This document shows positions 1 to 6,334 of a stretch of DNA of 18,168 nt, piece by piece. The first letter of the stretch is position 1, and each line of letters begins with the position of its first letter. The notes under the pieces were generated by a model. That model made no database searches. It saw only the letters and a list, made by a program, of their open reading frames with translations, and had not been told where the DNA came from. Both the position numbers and the translations under genes were made by a program. The DNA is from JAJTHY01 sp964458795 (GTDB taxonomy: Bacteria; Pseudomonadota; Alphaproteobacteria; Rickettsiales; Midichloriaceae): NCBI GenBank assembly GCA_964458795.1, contig CAYWJW010000032.1, positions 1 through 18,168 of the forward strand. The letters are read 5' to 3'.

Positions 1-464
1 AACAAGTAGTGATGGCGATCAAAAATTTTAAAGGACTTAAGCATCGCATTGAAACAGTTTTTGAGTCTTCTCGCTTTAAGTTTATAAATGATAGCAAAGC
101 CACAAATTCCGATGCTGCGGAAAAGGCCCTACAATGCTATTACGATGTTTACTGGATAGCAGGTGGGGTTGCAAAGGATGGAGGTATTGAGATGATTCTA
201 CCCTTGATAAAAGAACGTGTGCGACTTACACTTCTAATTGGCCAGGCGCAAGATGAATTTGCAGAAAGCTTATTGAAAATGCAGGTGCCGTTTGTTAAAA
301 TGGGTACACTGGAACAAGCCTTGGATTATTTATACGATCAGGCTAATGCAAGTGGGGTTGTTTTATTATCTCCAGCTTGCGCATCATTTGATCAATTCAG
401 GGATTTTGAGCATCGAGGAGATGAATTTATAAGGCTGGTAAAAGAAAAATTTGGTGCAGACTAG
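1..464 (+). CDS. murD: UDP-N-acetylmuramoylalanine--D-glutamate ligase MurD, C-terminal part (5' end outside window)
   Basis: MurD adds D-glutamate to UDP-MurNAc-L-Ala in the cytoplasm, an ATP-dependent step of peptidoglycan precursor synthesis. The reading frame is open through the left edge (codons begin at position 3), so only about 150 C-terminal residues are present. The GTG at 9 and ATG at 12 are internal codons, not starts. Visible Mur-ligase C-terminal signatures are FKGLKHRIE, the FINDSKATN motif, WIAGGVAKDGG, and SPACASFDQFRDFEHRGDEF near the end. The last two match the family's closing region, so the 3' end is intact. The stop codon TAG shares its last base with the GTG start of ftsW (TAGTG), the usual murD-ftsW arrangement of the division and cell wall cluster, and suggests coupled translation. 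Confidence in identity is very high. Confidence 0.96.
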   Translation, partial: QVVMAIKNFKGLKHRIETVFESSRFKFINDSKATNSDAAEKALQCYYDVYWIAGGVAKDGGIEMILPLIKERVRLTLLIGQAQDEFAESLLKMQVPFVKMGTLEQALDYLYDQANASGVVLLSPACASFDQFRDFEHRGDEFIRLVKEKFGAD

Positions 465-1606
465 TGTTTAGGTTAGAGAAAAGAGGCAGTAAAAGTATAA
501 GGAAGTGGTGGTGGGCTTTAGATAACATAACCCTAATGCTAATTATATGCATTATTATGATTGGTGCGCTTCTAATCACCACGGCAAGCCCTCCTGTTGC
601 TGAGAGGTTGAAGCTAAGTTCATTCTACTTTGCACACCGACAGTTTATATTTTTGATTTTGGCAGGCATTATTATATTCTTCTTATCCAGTATTTCAGAG
701 AAATCGTTGAAGCGATTGATTCTACTAGGATTTATAACATGCATCATAATGCTGATAGCAGTGCTATTTGTTGGTGAAGAGGTCAAAGGTGCGAGGCGTT
801 GGGTATCTATATTAGGATTCTCATTGCAGCCTTCTGAAATATTAAAGCCAATTTTTATATTTCTGACGGGATTGGTGCTTGCAGAGAAATTTAGCCGCAA
901 CAACTTCCCAAGCTTCTCTACTTGTTTAGCGCTATATTCAGTTGTATGCGCTCTTCTGATCTTACAGCCAGATTTTGGCATGGTAATAACGTATACAATA
1001 GTTTTATGTGGGCAATTTTTCCTGGCGGGATTACCGATTTGGTGGATTGCAATTGCCGTAGTCGCAGGGGTATCCGGAGGATTTCTGGCATACAACTTGC
1101 TTCCTCATGTGGCGAGGCGTATAGATTTATTCTTAAATCCAGATACTAGCGAAAACTTTCAAGTAGAAAAATCTTTAGAATCATATGTAAGTGGAGGAAT
1201 TTTTGGGAAAGGGCCAGGAGAAGGCGTGATCAAAGCGCATCTTCCCGATTCGCATACAGACTTTATATTCGCAGTTGCTGGTGAAGAATTTGGAGCGTTA
1301 TTTTCTTCATGTATAATCTTGGTATTCTTGGCATTCATTTTGCGCGGACTTTACTTGCTCTATAAGGAGCAAAACCTATTCAAGATCTATGTAGGTGGCG
1401 GTATAATTATGTTATTTGCATTGCAAACTATATTTAATATTGGAGTAACTTTACATTTATTTCCGACCAAGGGAATGACATTGCCATTTATTAGCTATGG
1501 TGGCTCATCTATTATGTGCTACGCCATTTGCTTCGGCATATTCTTGAACTTTACTAGAAAAAGTGGTATAGTACCTAGCATTAAAGAAACTCATATGTAT
1601 AGTTAA
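464..1606 (+). CDS. ftsW: FtsW, SEDS-family septal peptidoglycan glycosyltransferase
   Basis: FtsW polymerises lipid II glycan strands at the division septum, together with a class B penicillin-binding protein. The 380-residue protein has about ten hydrophobic membrane segments after a short cytoplasmic N-terminus with three consecutive Trp. SEDS signatures are GARRWVSILGFSLQPSEILK (residues 109-128), ILQPDFG (about 166), and PDSHTDFIFAVAGEE (about 261-275). In the last of these, Asp266 is probably the conserved acidic residue required for polymerase activity. The C-terminal ISYGGSSI element is also typical. FtsW is favoured over RodA because murD lies immediately upstream. The start is GTG at 464, overlapping the murD stop by one base. 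The 3' end overlaps the next start as TAATG. No murG or murC follows, unlike the common order. Confidence 0.95.
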   Translation: MFRLEKRGSKSIRKWWWALDNITLMLIICIIMIGALLITTASPPVAERLKLSSFYFAHRQFIFLILAGIIIFFLSSISEKSLKRLILLGFITCIIMLIAVLFVGEEVKGARRWVSILGFSLQPSEILKPIFIFLTGLVLAEKFSRNNFPSFSTCLALYSVVCALLILQPDFGMVITYTIVLCGQFFLAGLPIWWIAIAVVAGVSGGFLAYNLLPHVARRIDLFLNPDTSENFQVEKSLESYVSGGIFGKGPGEGVIKAHLPDSHTDFIFAVAGEEFGALFSSCIILVFLAFILRGLYLLYKEQNLFKIYVGGGIIMLFALQTIFNIGVTLHLFPTKGMTLPFISYGGSSIMCYAICFGIFLNFTRKSGIVPSIKETHMYS

Positions 1607-2535
1607 TGACCAATAAAAATACAATTGAAGTAATAGCTCCATCATCTGCGGCGATTTTTAAAGAAAAAGCACGAGAAGTGTTTGAGGCTAGAGGTCTTAA
1701 AGTTAGTATACCGGATGACTTGATAGCAGAAGTCTCGCCGTATGAAGCCAATACGGTTGCATACAGAGTTAATCACTTGGTTCGAGCTTCAAATGATGAA
1801 AAAATTTTAGCCATGTTTGCTTTGAGGGGTGGATATGGATCTACTAAAGTTGCAGAAGAGATAGTAAAGCTCCCTGAGTTCTTACAAAAGAAATTTATTG
1901 TTGGGTATAGCGATCTTACAGCTTTGTTCCTTGCCCTTAATGGTAAGCATGGTTGGTTATGTGTGCATGGGCCTGTATTTAGTCAAGCAGCCGAGAAGGT
2001 TAACCCAAAGTGCATAGATCAGGTTATTGATATTGTTACTGGTAAAATTAATAGTCTATCTATATCAGGCCTTGTACCATTAAATGATGTATCCCCAGGA
2101 GGTGAAATCAGCGGGAAGCTGGTTGGGGGTAATATGTGCTTGTTCCAAAGTACTATAGGTACAGCTTGGCAGCCTTCTTGCAATAATAAAATATTGTTTT
2201 TGGAAGATTGGAATGAACCTGGTTATAAAATAGATCGAATGCTGACTCATCTTAAACAATCTGGTGTACTAGAGGGGGTAAGAGCAGTTGTATTAGGACA
2301 ATTCCCAACTCCTGCTTGCAAGACACCAGAAGAGGTGGGTGAAGCGGCTGTTGCCATTAAATACGCTCTATCGGACTTTGCTAAGAGCATGAAGTGCCCA
2401 GTTTATAAAAGTGAAGCCTTTGGCCATGGATATGAGAATACGCCACTGGTGATCGGTGCATATGCTCAAATTTTAGTCGGTAGCGATGATGATCTTGTAC
2501 TAAGTTATTCCTGGGATCATACATTTACCATATAA
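1606..2535 (+). CDS. ldcA: LD-carboxypeptidase (peptidase family S66), muropeptide recycling
   Basis: Family S66 enzymes remove the terminal D-Ala from the tetrapeptide of recycled muropeptides (L,D-carboxypeptidase), normally in the cytoplasm. The 309-residue protein has the usual length and no signal peptide. The serine nucleophile is visible as Ser102 in VGYSDLTAL. The other two triad residues are probably Glu200 in FLEDWNEPGYKIDRML and His274 in EAFGHGYENTPLVIG. The motif FALRGGYGS (71-79) is also characteristic. The start is ATG at 1606, whose A is the last base of the ftsW stop TAA, so translation is probably coupled. Its place directly after ftsW is notable because murG is expected there in most alphaproteobacteria. 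It may link wall recycling to septal synthesis. A microcin-C-immunity MccF-type member of S66 is an alternative but less likely in this context. Confidence 0.9.
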   Translation: MTNKNTIEVIAPSSAAIFKEKAREVFEARGLKVSIPDDLIAEVSPYEANTVAYRVNHLVRASNDEKILAMFALRGGYGSTKVAEEIVKLPEFLQKKFIVGYSDLTALFLALNGKHGWLCVHGPVFSQAAEKVNPKCIDQVIDIVTGKINSLSISGLVPLNDVSPGGEISGKLVGGNMCLFQSTIGTAWQPSCNNKILFLEDWNEPGYKIDRMLTHLKQSGVLEGVRAVVLGQFPTPACKTPEEVGEAAVAIKYALSDFAKSMKCPVYKSEAFGHGYENTPLVIGAYAQILVGSDDDLVLSYSWDHTFTI

Positions 2536-2595
2536 AAATCTTTCATGAGCCGCTAAAAAGCATTATTATAGATATAAAGGAATGAAATTAAGTCT

Positions 2596-3879
2596 ATGAT
2601 ATTATCTACTGTTGCTGTATTGATTTTACTTGTTATCTCCGCCTTTTTTTCTGGTGCTGAGACTTCTATTCTTACCGCATCGCAAGCTAGGATCAACAAG
2701 CTTAAAAATGATGGAAATAAGAAGGCCGAATCTCTGCTTAAACTGCGCGAGGACAAGGAAAAGCTAATAGGGTCAATTCTGCTTAGTAACAATTTTGTAA
2801 ACATTGGCGCATCAGTTATAGCAACAGAAGCTTGTATAGAAATATTTGGTGATAATAATACTGCACTCTTCATAACGACAGCTATGATGACGGTATTGAT
2901 CTTGATAATATCAGATGTACTGCCTAAAACTTATGCTGTTAGACATGCTGAGGCTGTGGCACTTAGCTTAACGCCCTTTATAACGTTCACTACCTTAATA
3001 TTAACCCCGATAGTTGTGACCGTAAAATACATTGTGAATGGGCTTCTTAAGCTTGTTGATAACAAAACTAATGCAGTAAACATAAGCGCACTAGAAACAA
3101 TTAAAAGTACTATTGAGCTTCACCATCAAGAAGGTGAGGTTGTGAGCGATTACAAATATATGCTTGGCGGTGTTATAGATCTTGAAAAGATTACAGTTGA
3201 AGAAGTTATGGTTCACCGAAATGAATTCTTGAGTGTTAATATAGATCTTGCCCCACTTGAGATCATCAAGCAAATTGCGAAAAGTCCTTATTCAAGAGTG
3301 CCAATATGGAAAGATAAACCGGAAAACATTATTGGCGTACTACATATGAAAGATCTTAATAAAATCCTCCTATCAAAAAAGAGTTCAGACAAAATAACTC
3401 ATCGTGATATTGAAAAATTAGCGAGGGAACCATGGTTTATTCCAAGTACTACTAATCTTAAAACCCAAATGCTTGCTTTCCGTACAAACCATTATCCGTT
3501 TGCGTTTGTTGTTAACGAGTATGGTGAATTGGAGGGGTTGGTAACTCTCGAAGATATAATAGAAGAAGTAGTTGGGCAAATTGAGGATGAGTATGACGTG
3601 GTCCATAAGGGGATATATAAAGTTAATAGTGATAATTCTGTGGTCACTACCGGAAATACTCCTATACGGGATGTTAACCGAGAGCTTGAATGGAATATAG
3701 ATGATAAAGAAGCCACAACAGTGGGTGGTCTAATCTTTCACATTGCGCAAAGAATACCAGAAAAGGGAGAAAGCTTTAAAAGTGCCAACTATGTTTTGAA
3801 ATTACTTAAAAAGAAGAAAAACAAAATATTGAAAGTTAAGATATCAAGGAAGGATATTAAGAGAGAGAAAGATGAATAA
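2596..3879 (+). CDS. CNNM/CorC-HlyC family membrane protein with CBS pair
   Basis: This is a 427-residue UPF0053/CNNM-type protein, a family linked to Mg2+ (and sometimes Co2+) efflux or resistance and often misnamed haemolysin. The order is as follows. A DUF21 membrane domain covers about residues 1-170, with SAFFSGAETSILTAS at the N-terminus and three or four hydrophobic segments. A tandem CBS module covers about 195-320, including EVMVHRNEF, SRVPIW, VNEYGELEGLVTLEDIIEEVVGQIEDEYD. A CorC/HlyC C-terminal domain covers about 340-420, rich in Lys at the end. The start is ATG at 2596. The AAAGGA at 2577-2582 is rather far away (13 bases), with only TTAAG closer. A 60-base gap separates it from the LD-carboxypeptidase, with nothing recognisable in it. 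Its end overlaps a 15-codon ORF that runs into hdaA. Confidence 0.9.
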   Translation: MILSTVAVLILLVISAFFSGAETSILTASQARINKLKNDGNKKAESLLKLREDKEKLIGSILLSNNFVNIGASVIATEACIEIFGDNNTALFITTAMMTVLILIISDVLPKTYAVRHAEAVALSLTPFITFTTLILTPIVVTVKYIVNGLLKLVDNKTNAVNISALETIKSTIELHHQEGEVVSDYKYMLGGVIDLEKITVEEVMVHRNEFLSVNIDLAPLEIIKQIAKSPYSRVPIWKDKPENIIGVLHMKDLNKILLSKKSSDKITHRDIEKLAREPWFIPSTTNLKTQMLAFRTNHYPFAFVVNEYGELEGLVTLEDIIEEVVGQIEDEYDVVHKGIYKVNSDNSVVTTGNTPIRDVNRELEWNIDDKEATTVGGLIFHIAQRIPEKGESFKSANYVLKLLKKKKNKILKVKISRKDIKREKDE

Positions 3880-3919
3880 TATTGGTCTCTTTAATAATTT
3901 ATTAGAAAAGCTGCCATGA
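3872..3919 (+). CDS. Putative 15-codon coupling ORF between corC-like gene and hdaA
   Basis: The ATG at 3872 lies inside the last codons of the CNNM/CorC gene in another frame and follows a purine-rich GAGAGAGAAAG that could act as a ribosome binding site. The ORF encodes MNNIGLFNNLLEKLP and stops at TGA 3917-3919, overlapping the hdaA ATG (ATGA). hdaA lacks a convincing site of its own, so this tiny ORF may carry ribosomes from one gene to the next. The peptide has no recognisable family. It may equally be chance. Confidence 0.25.
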   Translation: MNNIGLFNNLLEKLP

Positions 3920-4572
3920 TATTAAAGCAGGAAGTATTACCTATTGCCTTTGAAAACAATAATAGCTCTGATGATGAATTTGTAGTGAGTCTCTGCAATA
4001 TAGAGGCATATAATGCTGTGACTAATCCAAAGTTGTGGCCAAGTAATAGGCTTATTATATTAGGTGAATCAGGGTCTGGCAAAAGTCATCTGGCCAAAAT
4101 TTGGTCAGATAAAATCTCGGCCAGGTCTTTTAAAGAACCATTCGAGCAACTATACTATAATATTAGTAGCGCAATTATTGTAGAAGATATTGATACATTA
4201 AATAATGAGCTTGAATTCTTTCATCTAGTTAACTACTGCATGCAGGAAGGAATATCATTGCTAATGACCGCAAGAGTATTGCCCAACTTTAAACTACGAG
4301 ATTTAAACTCACGTTTGAATGCAACCAACAAAGTACTGATTAAAACTCCAGATGACGAGTTGATAATGATTCTGCTTCGCAAATATTTTATTGATAACCA
4401 GATCTATGTAGACAGAGAAGTTTTTGATTACATAAGCAGCCGGATTGATAGGAGCTTCTCTAAGATTGCCGATTTTGTAAATCTGCTTAATCTTATGTCA
4501 CTCAAGCACAAGCGCGCAATTACTATCCCATTTGTGAAAGGTATACTTGAGAATTCAAACAGTTGGGCATAA
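3916..4572 (+). CDS. hdaA: HdaA, DnaA-related AAA+ regulator of replication initiation
   Basis: HdaA stimulates ATP hydrolysis by DnaA when bound to the DNA polymerase clamp (RIDA), so preventing re-initiation of replication. The 218-residue protein is a DnaA-like AAA+ module without the DnaA DNA-binding domain. Near the N-terminus, residues 5-12 (QEVLPIAF) resemble the clamp-binding QxxLPxxF motif of alphaproteobacterial HdaA. Walker A is GESGSGKS (50-57), Walker B-like AIIVEDID (86-93), sensor 1 LLMTAR (115-120), a possible arginine finger is in DLNSRLNA (Arg133), and the sensor 2 region is around SRIDRSF (175-181). The start is ATG at 3916, which has no good ribosome binding site. It overlaps the stop of a 15-codon upstream ORF as ATGA, so it may be translated by coupling. 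DnaA itself is excluded by length. Confidence 0.88.
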   Translation: MILKQEVLPIAFENNNSSDDEFVVSLCNIEAYNAVTNPKLWPSNRLIILGESGSGKSHLAKIWSDKISARSFKEPFEQLYYNISSAIIVEDIDTLNNELEFFHLVNYCMQEGISLLMTARVLPNFKLRDLNSRLNATNKVLIKTPDDELIMILLRKYFIDNQIYVDREVFDYISSRIDRSFSKIADFVNLLNLMSLKHKRAITIPFVKGILENSNSWA

Positions 4573-4578
4573 ATATTG

Positions 4579-4608
4579 ATATAGCTATTTTTACTGACTT
4601 AGCTATAT
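4579..4608. terminator. AT-rich inverted repeat between convergent hdaA and GNAT genes
   Basis: A perfect 9-base inverted repeat, ATATAGCTA at 4579-4587 and TAGCTATAT at 4600-4608, is separated by a 12-base loop beginning with five T. It sits 7 bases after the hdaA stop and touches the stop codon of the opposite-strand acetyltransferase. It could be a weak bidirectional terminator, but the stem is mostly A-T pairs. Confidence 0.35.
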
Positions 4609-5147
4609 TATATATCCTTATAATAAAAGTATCCTGCAACAATTTTGCCCTTATCAAGTTCGTATTTTGGCAATACTCCCCATCTTATATATCCGCGCTT
4701 TTCAAAAACATTAATTGCAGCAGGTCTCGTTTCACGTACACTTAACTTAATAACTGACAAGCCAAGCTTTTTAGCCTCTTCCTCTGCGCGTTCTAACAAG
4801 AGATTGGATAGGCCATATCCGCGTGCCCATGGTGCAACAAAATGGTTGTCAATTGAGCAGGCAAAACTTGATGTATGGTTATTGGCGCTAGGGACAATAA
4901 CTTGTACACTGCCGGCCACAGTTCCGTCAAAGCGACCTACTATAAGAATCCTTTCGGGGATTAACAGCACGCCTTCCCAGTAAGACATTATCTTGGCTTT
5001 CTCAACAGGATCAATTGATTGTGTGCCTATAGTGAATCCAGAGGTATCCTGCATAGTAGCAATGGTTGCATCACATAAATCTTCTAGCTCCATAGCATTT
5101 AACGAAGTTGTTGTTTGAGCTTCAATTTCTGGAGACTCATTATGCAT
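4608..5147 (-). CDS. GNAT-family N-acetyltransferase
   Basis: This is a 179-residue GNAT-fold protein that probably transfers an acetyl group from acetyl-CoA to an amine; the substrate cannot be read from the sequence. The acetyl-CoA pyrophosphate loop is in FVAPWARGYGLSNLLLERA (Arg109-Gly110-x-Gly112), and the downstream AINVFEKRGY (144-153) is the usual motif B. The N-terminal ~45 residues are acidic and outside the core. The start is taken as ATG 5147 rather than the TTG at 5150, because GAGGAAGA lies about 8 bases upstream. This ATG overlaps the stop of the DUF2628 gene by 8 bases (ATGCATAA), so the genes are coupled. It is the last gene of the minus-strand ccmF operon. A RimI-type ribosomal protein acetyltransferase is possible but not supported by context. 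Confidence 0.85.
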   Translation of the reverse strand: MHNESPEIEAQTTTSLNAMELEDLCDATIATMQDTSGFTIGTQSIDPVEKAKIMSYWEGVLLIPERILIVGRFDGTVAGSVQVIVPSANNHTSSFACSIDNHFVAPWARGYGLSNLLLERAEEEAKKLGLSVIKLSVRETRPAAINVFEKRGYIRWGVLPKYELDKGKIVAGYFYYKDI

Positions 5148-5526
5148 CAAATTCTTCCTCTTGATAATTTTGGCAAATATACTTTAGCTCAGCTTCATTC
5201 TCTGATGAGGCGATTATTACATCACTAAACACATACCCCTGCTTTTCTAAGCGCCGCCTTAACATATCATTACCTGTAAATCCGACAAAAAACGATATTC
5301 CTATCCAGATTATCAGACTCATATTAGGTGAAATAATATATGCCAATTCTAGTTGATATACTAGAACTATAGTGGTTAAAAATAGAAGTGCTTGGCTCCA
5401 TAGCCTATTATATATTAGCCAAATTGTGTTGAGTATAAAACCCGCCCAAGAAAATTTTTCGGGTATATATTCTATATGAGGGATATCATCATCATCTTGT
5501 TTGATATAAACAGTATAAGTTCTCAT
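5140..5526 (-). CDS. DUF2628 domain membrane protein
   Basis: This 128-residue protein matches the DUF2628 pattern known mainly from alphaproteobacteria. An N-terminal YTVYIKQ strand is followed by a hydrophilic segment and then IEYIPEKFSWAGFILNTIW with LIYNRLWSQALL. Two or three membrane helices cover about residues 26-85. The family's cytoplasmic tail motif GNDMLRRRLEKQGY follows (about 84-97), then an acidic end. Its biochemical role is unknown. The start is ATG 5526, only one base after the peroxiredoxin stop (TGATATG), and the end overlaps the acetyltransferase start, so it is the middle of a translationally coupled trio. I see no catalytic motif. Confidence 0.82.
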   Translation of the reverse strand: MRTYTVYIKQDDDDIPHIEYIPEKFSWAGFILNTIWLIYNRLWSQALLFLTTIVLVYQLELAYIISPNMSLIIWIGISFFVGFTGNDMLRRRLEKQGYVFSDVIIASSENEAELKYICQNYQEEEFDA

Positions 5527-5527
5527 A

Positions 5528-6010
5528 TCACTTGTCCAACATCTTTAATTCCTCTAGTACTTCTAAAGCATGTCCATTGACCCCAACAGCACGCCATATT
5601 TTCCTTATAATACCTAGCTTGTCGATGAGGAATGTGCTGCGGTCAATGCCCATATATTTTTTCCCAATAAAATTCTTCTCCATTAATACGCCATATTTTT
5701 CGCATACATTACCCTCTTCATCAGATCCAAGCAATATGGTAAGTTCTTGCTTTTCAGCAAAGCTACAATGACTCTTTATACTATCTTTTGATACGCCTAT
5801 CACTTCGCAGTTATGCTCTTTGAATTTCTTAATATTAGCGCTGAAATCTCTGGCCTCTAGCGTACACCCTGGGGTTGCGTCTTTCGGATAGAAGTAAAGC
5901 ACAATATTTTTACCCTTAAGCTCTTTTAAGCTCACAGGTTTTCCTGTATTAGTAGGTAGCTCAAACTCAGGAGCTTTGTCGCCTACTTTAAGTTGTATAT
6001 TACCTGCCAT
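5528..6010 (-). CDS. bcp: Thioredoxin-dependent peroxiredoxin, Bcp/PrxQ type
   Basis: Bcp/PrxQ reduces hydroperoxides with electrons from thioredoxin in the cytoplasm. The protein is 160 residues from ATG 6010, chosen over TTG 6016 because AAGG lies about 8 bases upstream. The peroxiredoxin active site is YFYPKDATPGCTLEARDF, with the peroxidatic Cys49 after TPG. In classic E. coli-type Bcp a resolving Cys sits five residues later (CTxEAC); here that position is Arg. Other cysteines are Cys68, Cys82 (IKSHCSFAEK) and Cys103. Cys82 lies close to where PrxQ proteins of the other subclass carry the resolving Cys, so an intramolecular disulfide is still possible; a one-Cys mechanism is the alternative. 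It is followed after one base by the DUF2628 gene. Confidence in family is very high. Confidence 0.94.
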   Translation of the reverse strand: MAGNIQLKVGDKAPEFELPTNTGKPVSLKELKGKNIVLYFYPKDATPGCTLEARDFSANIKKFKEHNCEVIGVSKDSIKSHCSFAEKQELTILLGSDEEGNVCEKYGVLMEKNFIGKKYMGIDRSTFLIDKLGIIRKIWRAVGVNGHALEVLEELKMLDK

Positions 6011-6070
6011 ACTCAACCTTATTATTGAACCATCCTATAACACTATCAGTTTGAGCTAATTTGGTCTAGA

Positions 6071-6301
6071 TCAAATAACCCAATCGTAAAATTCAAGGTT
6101 GGTAAGCGTGCAACTACCACAACCACGACCATTAGAGCAGCAGGCATTAACAGGGGGAGAATGCCTTAACTTACCTTGCTTTATCCAGATTTCAAGTAGA
6201 CCACGCATATTATCAGGATCTATAGCAAAATGTTGCGTAAGCTCAGCAAGGCTAGCTGATTTTTTTGTTATAAGATAAGCTTTGATCTCGCTTGCTAGCA
6301 T
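6071..6301 (-). CDS. feoC: FeoC-like winged-helix protein with [Fe-S]-type Cys cluster
   Basis: The 76-residue protein has the size and layout of FeoC. An N-terminal winged helix begins with MLASEIKAYLITKKSASLAELTQHF. A cysteine-rich wing follows, CCSNGRGCGSC, with Cys54, Cys55, Cys61 and Cys64. In gammaproteobacteria FeoC regulates or stabilises the FeoB ferrous iron transporter and can bind an Fe-S cluster through four such cysteines. No feoA or feoB is present in this window. Instead the gene lies between ccmF (33 bases upstream) and bcp (60 bases downstream), all on the minus strand. The start is ATG 6301. It may act as an iron or oxygen sensing regulator for this haem/redox operon, but that is inference. 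Other small winged-helix Fe-S regulators are an alternative. Confidence 0.75.
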   Translation of the reverse strand: MLASEIKAYLITKKSASLAELTQHFAIDPDNMRGLLEIWIKQGKLRHSPPVNACCSNGRGCGSCTLTNLEFYDWVI

Positions 6302-6334
6302 AGCTTATTTTTTATGATTAATTAGTATCTTGTA

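Noticed and set aside
625..1095. 156-codon minus-strand ORF opposite ftsW
   Set aside because: It is a shadow of a clearly conserved gene, with no start signal and a composition mirroring ftsW codons.
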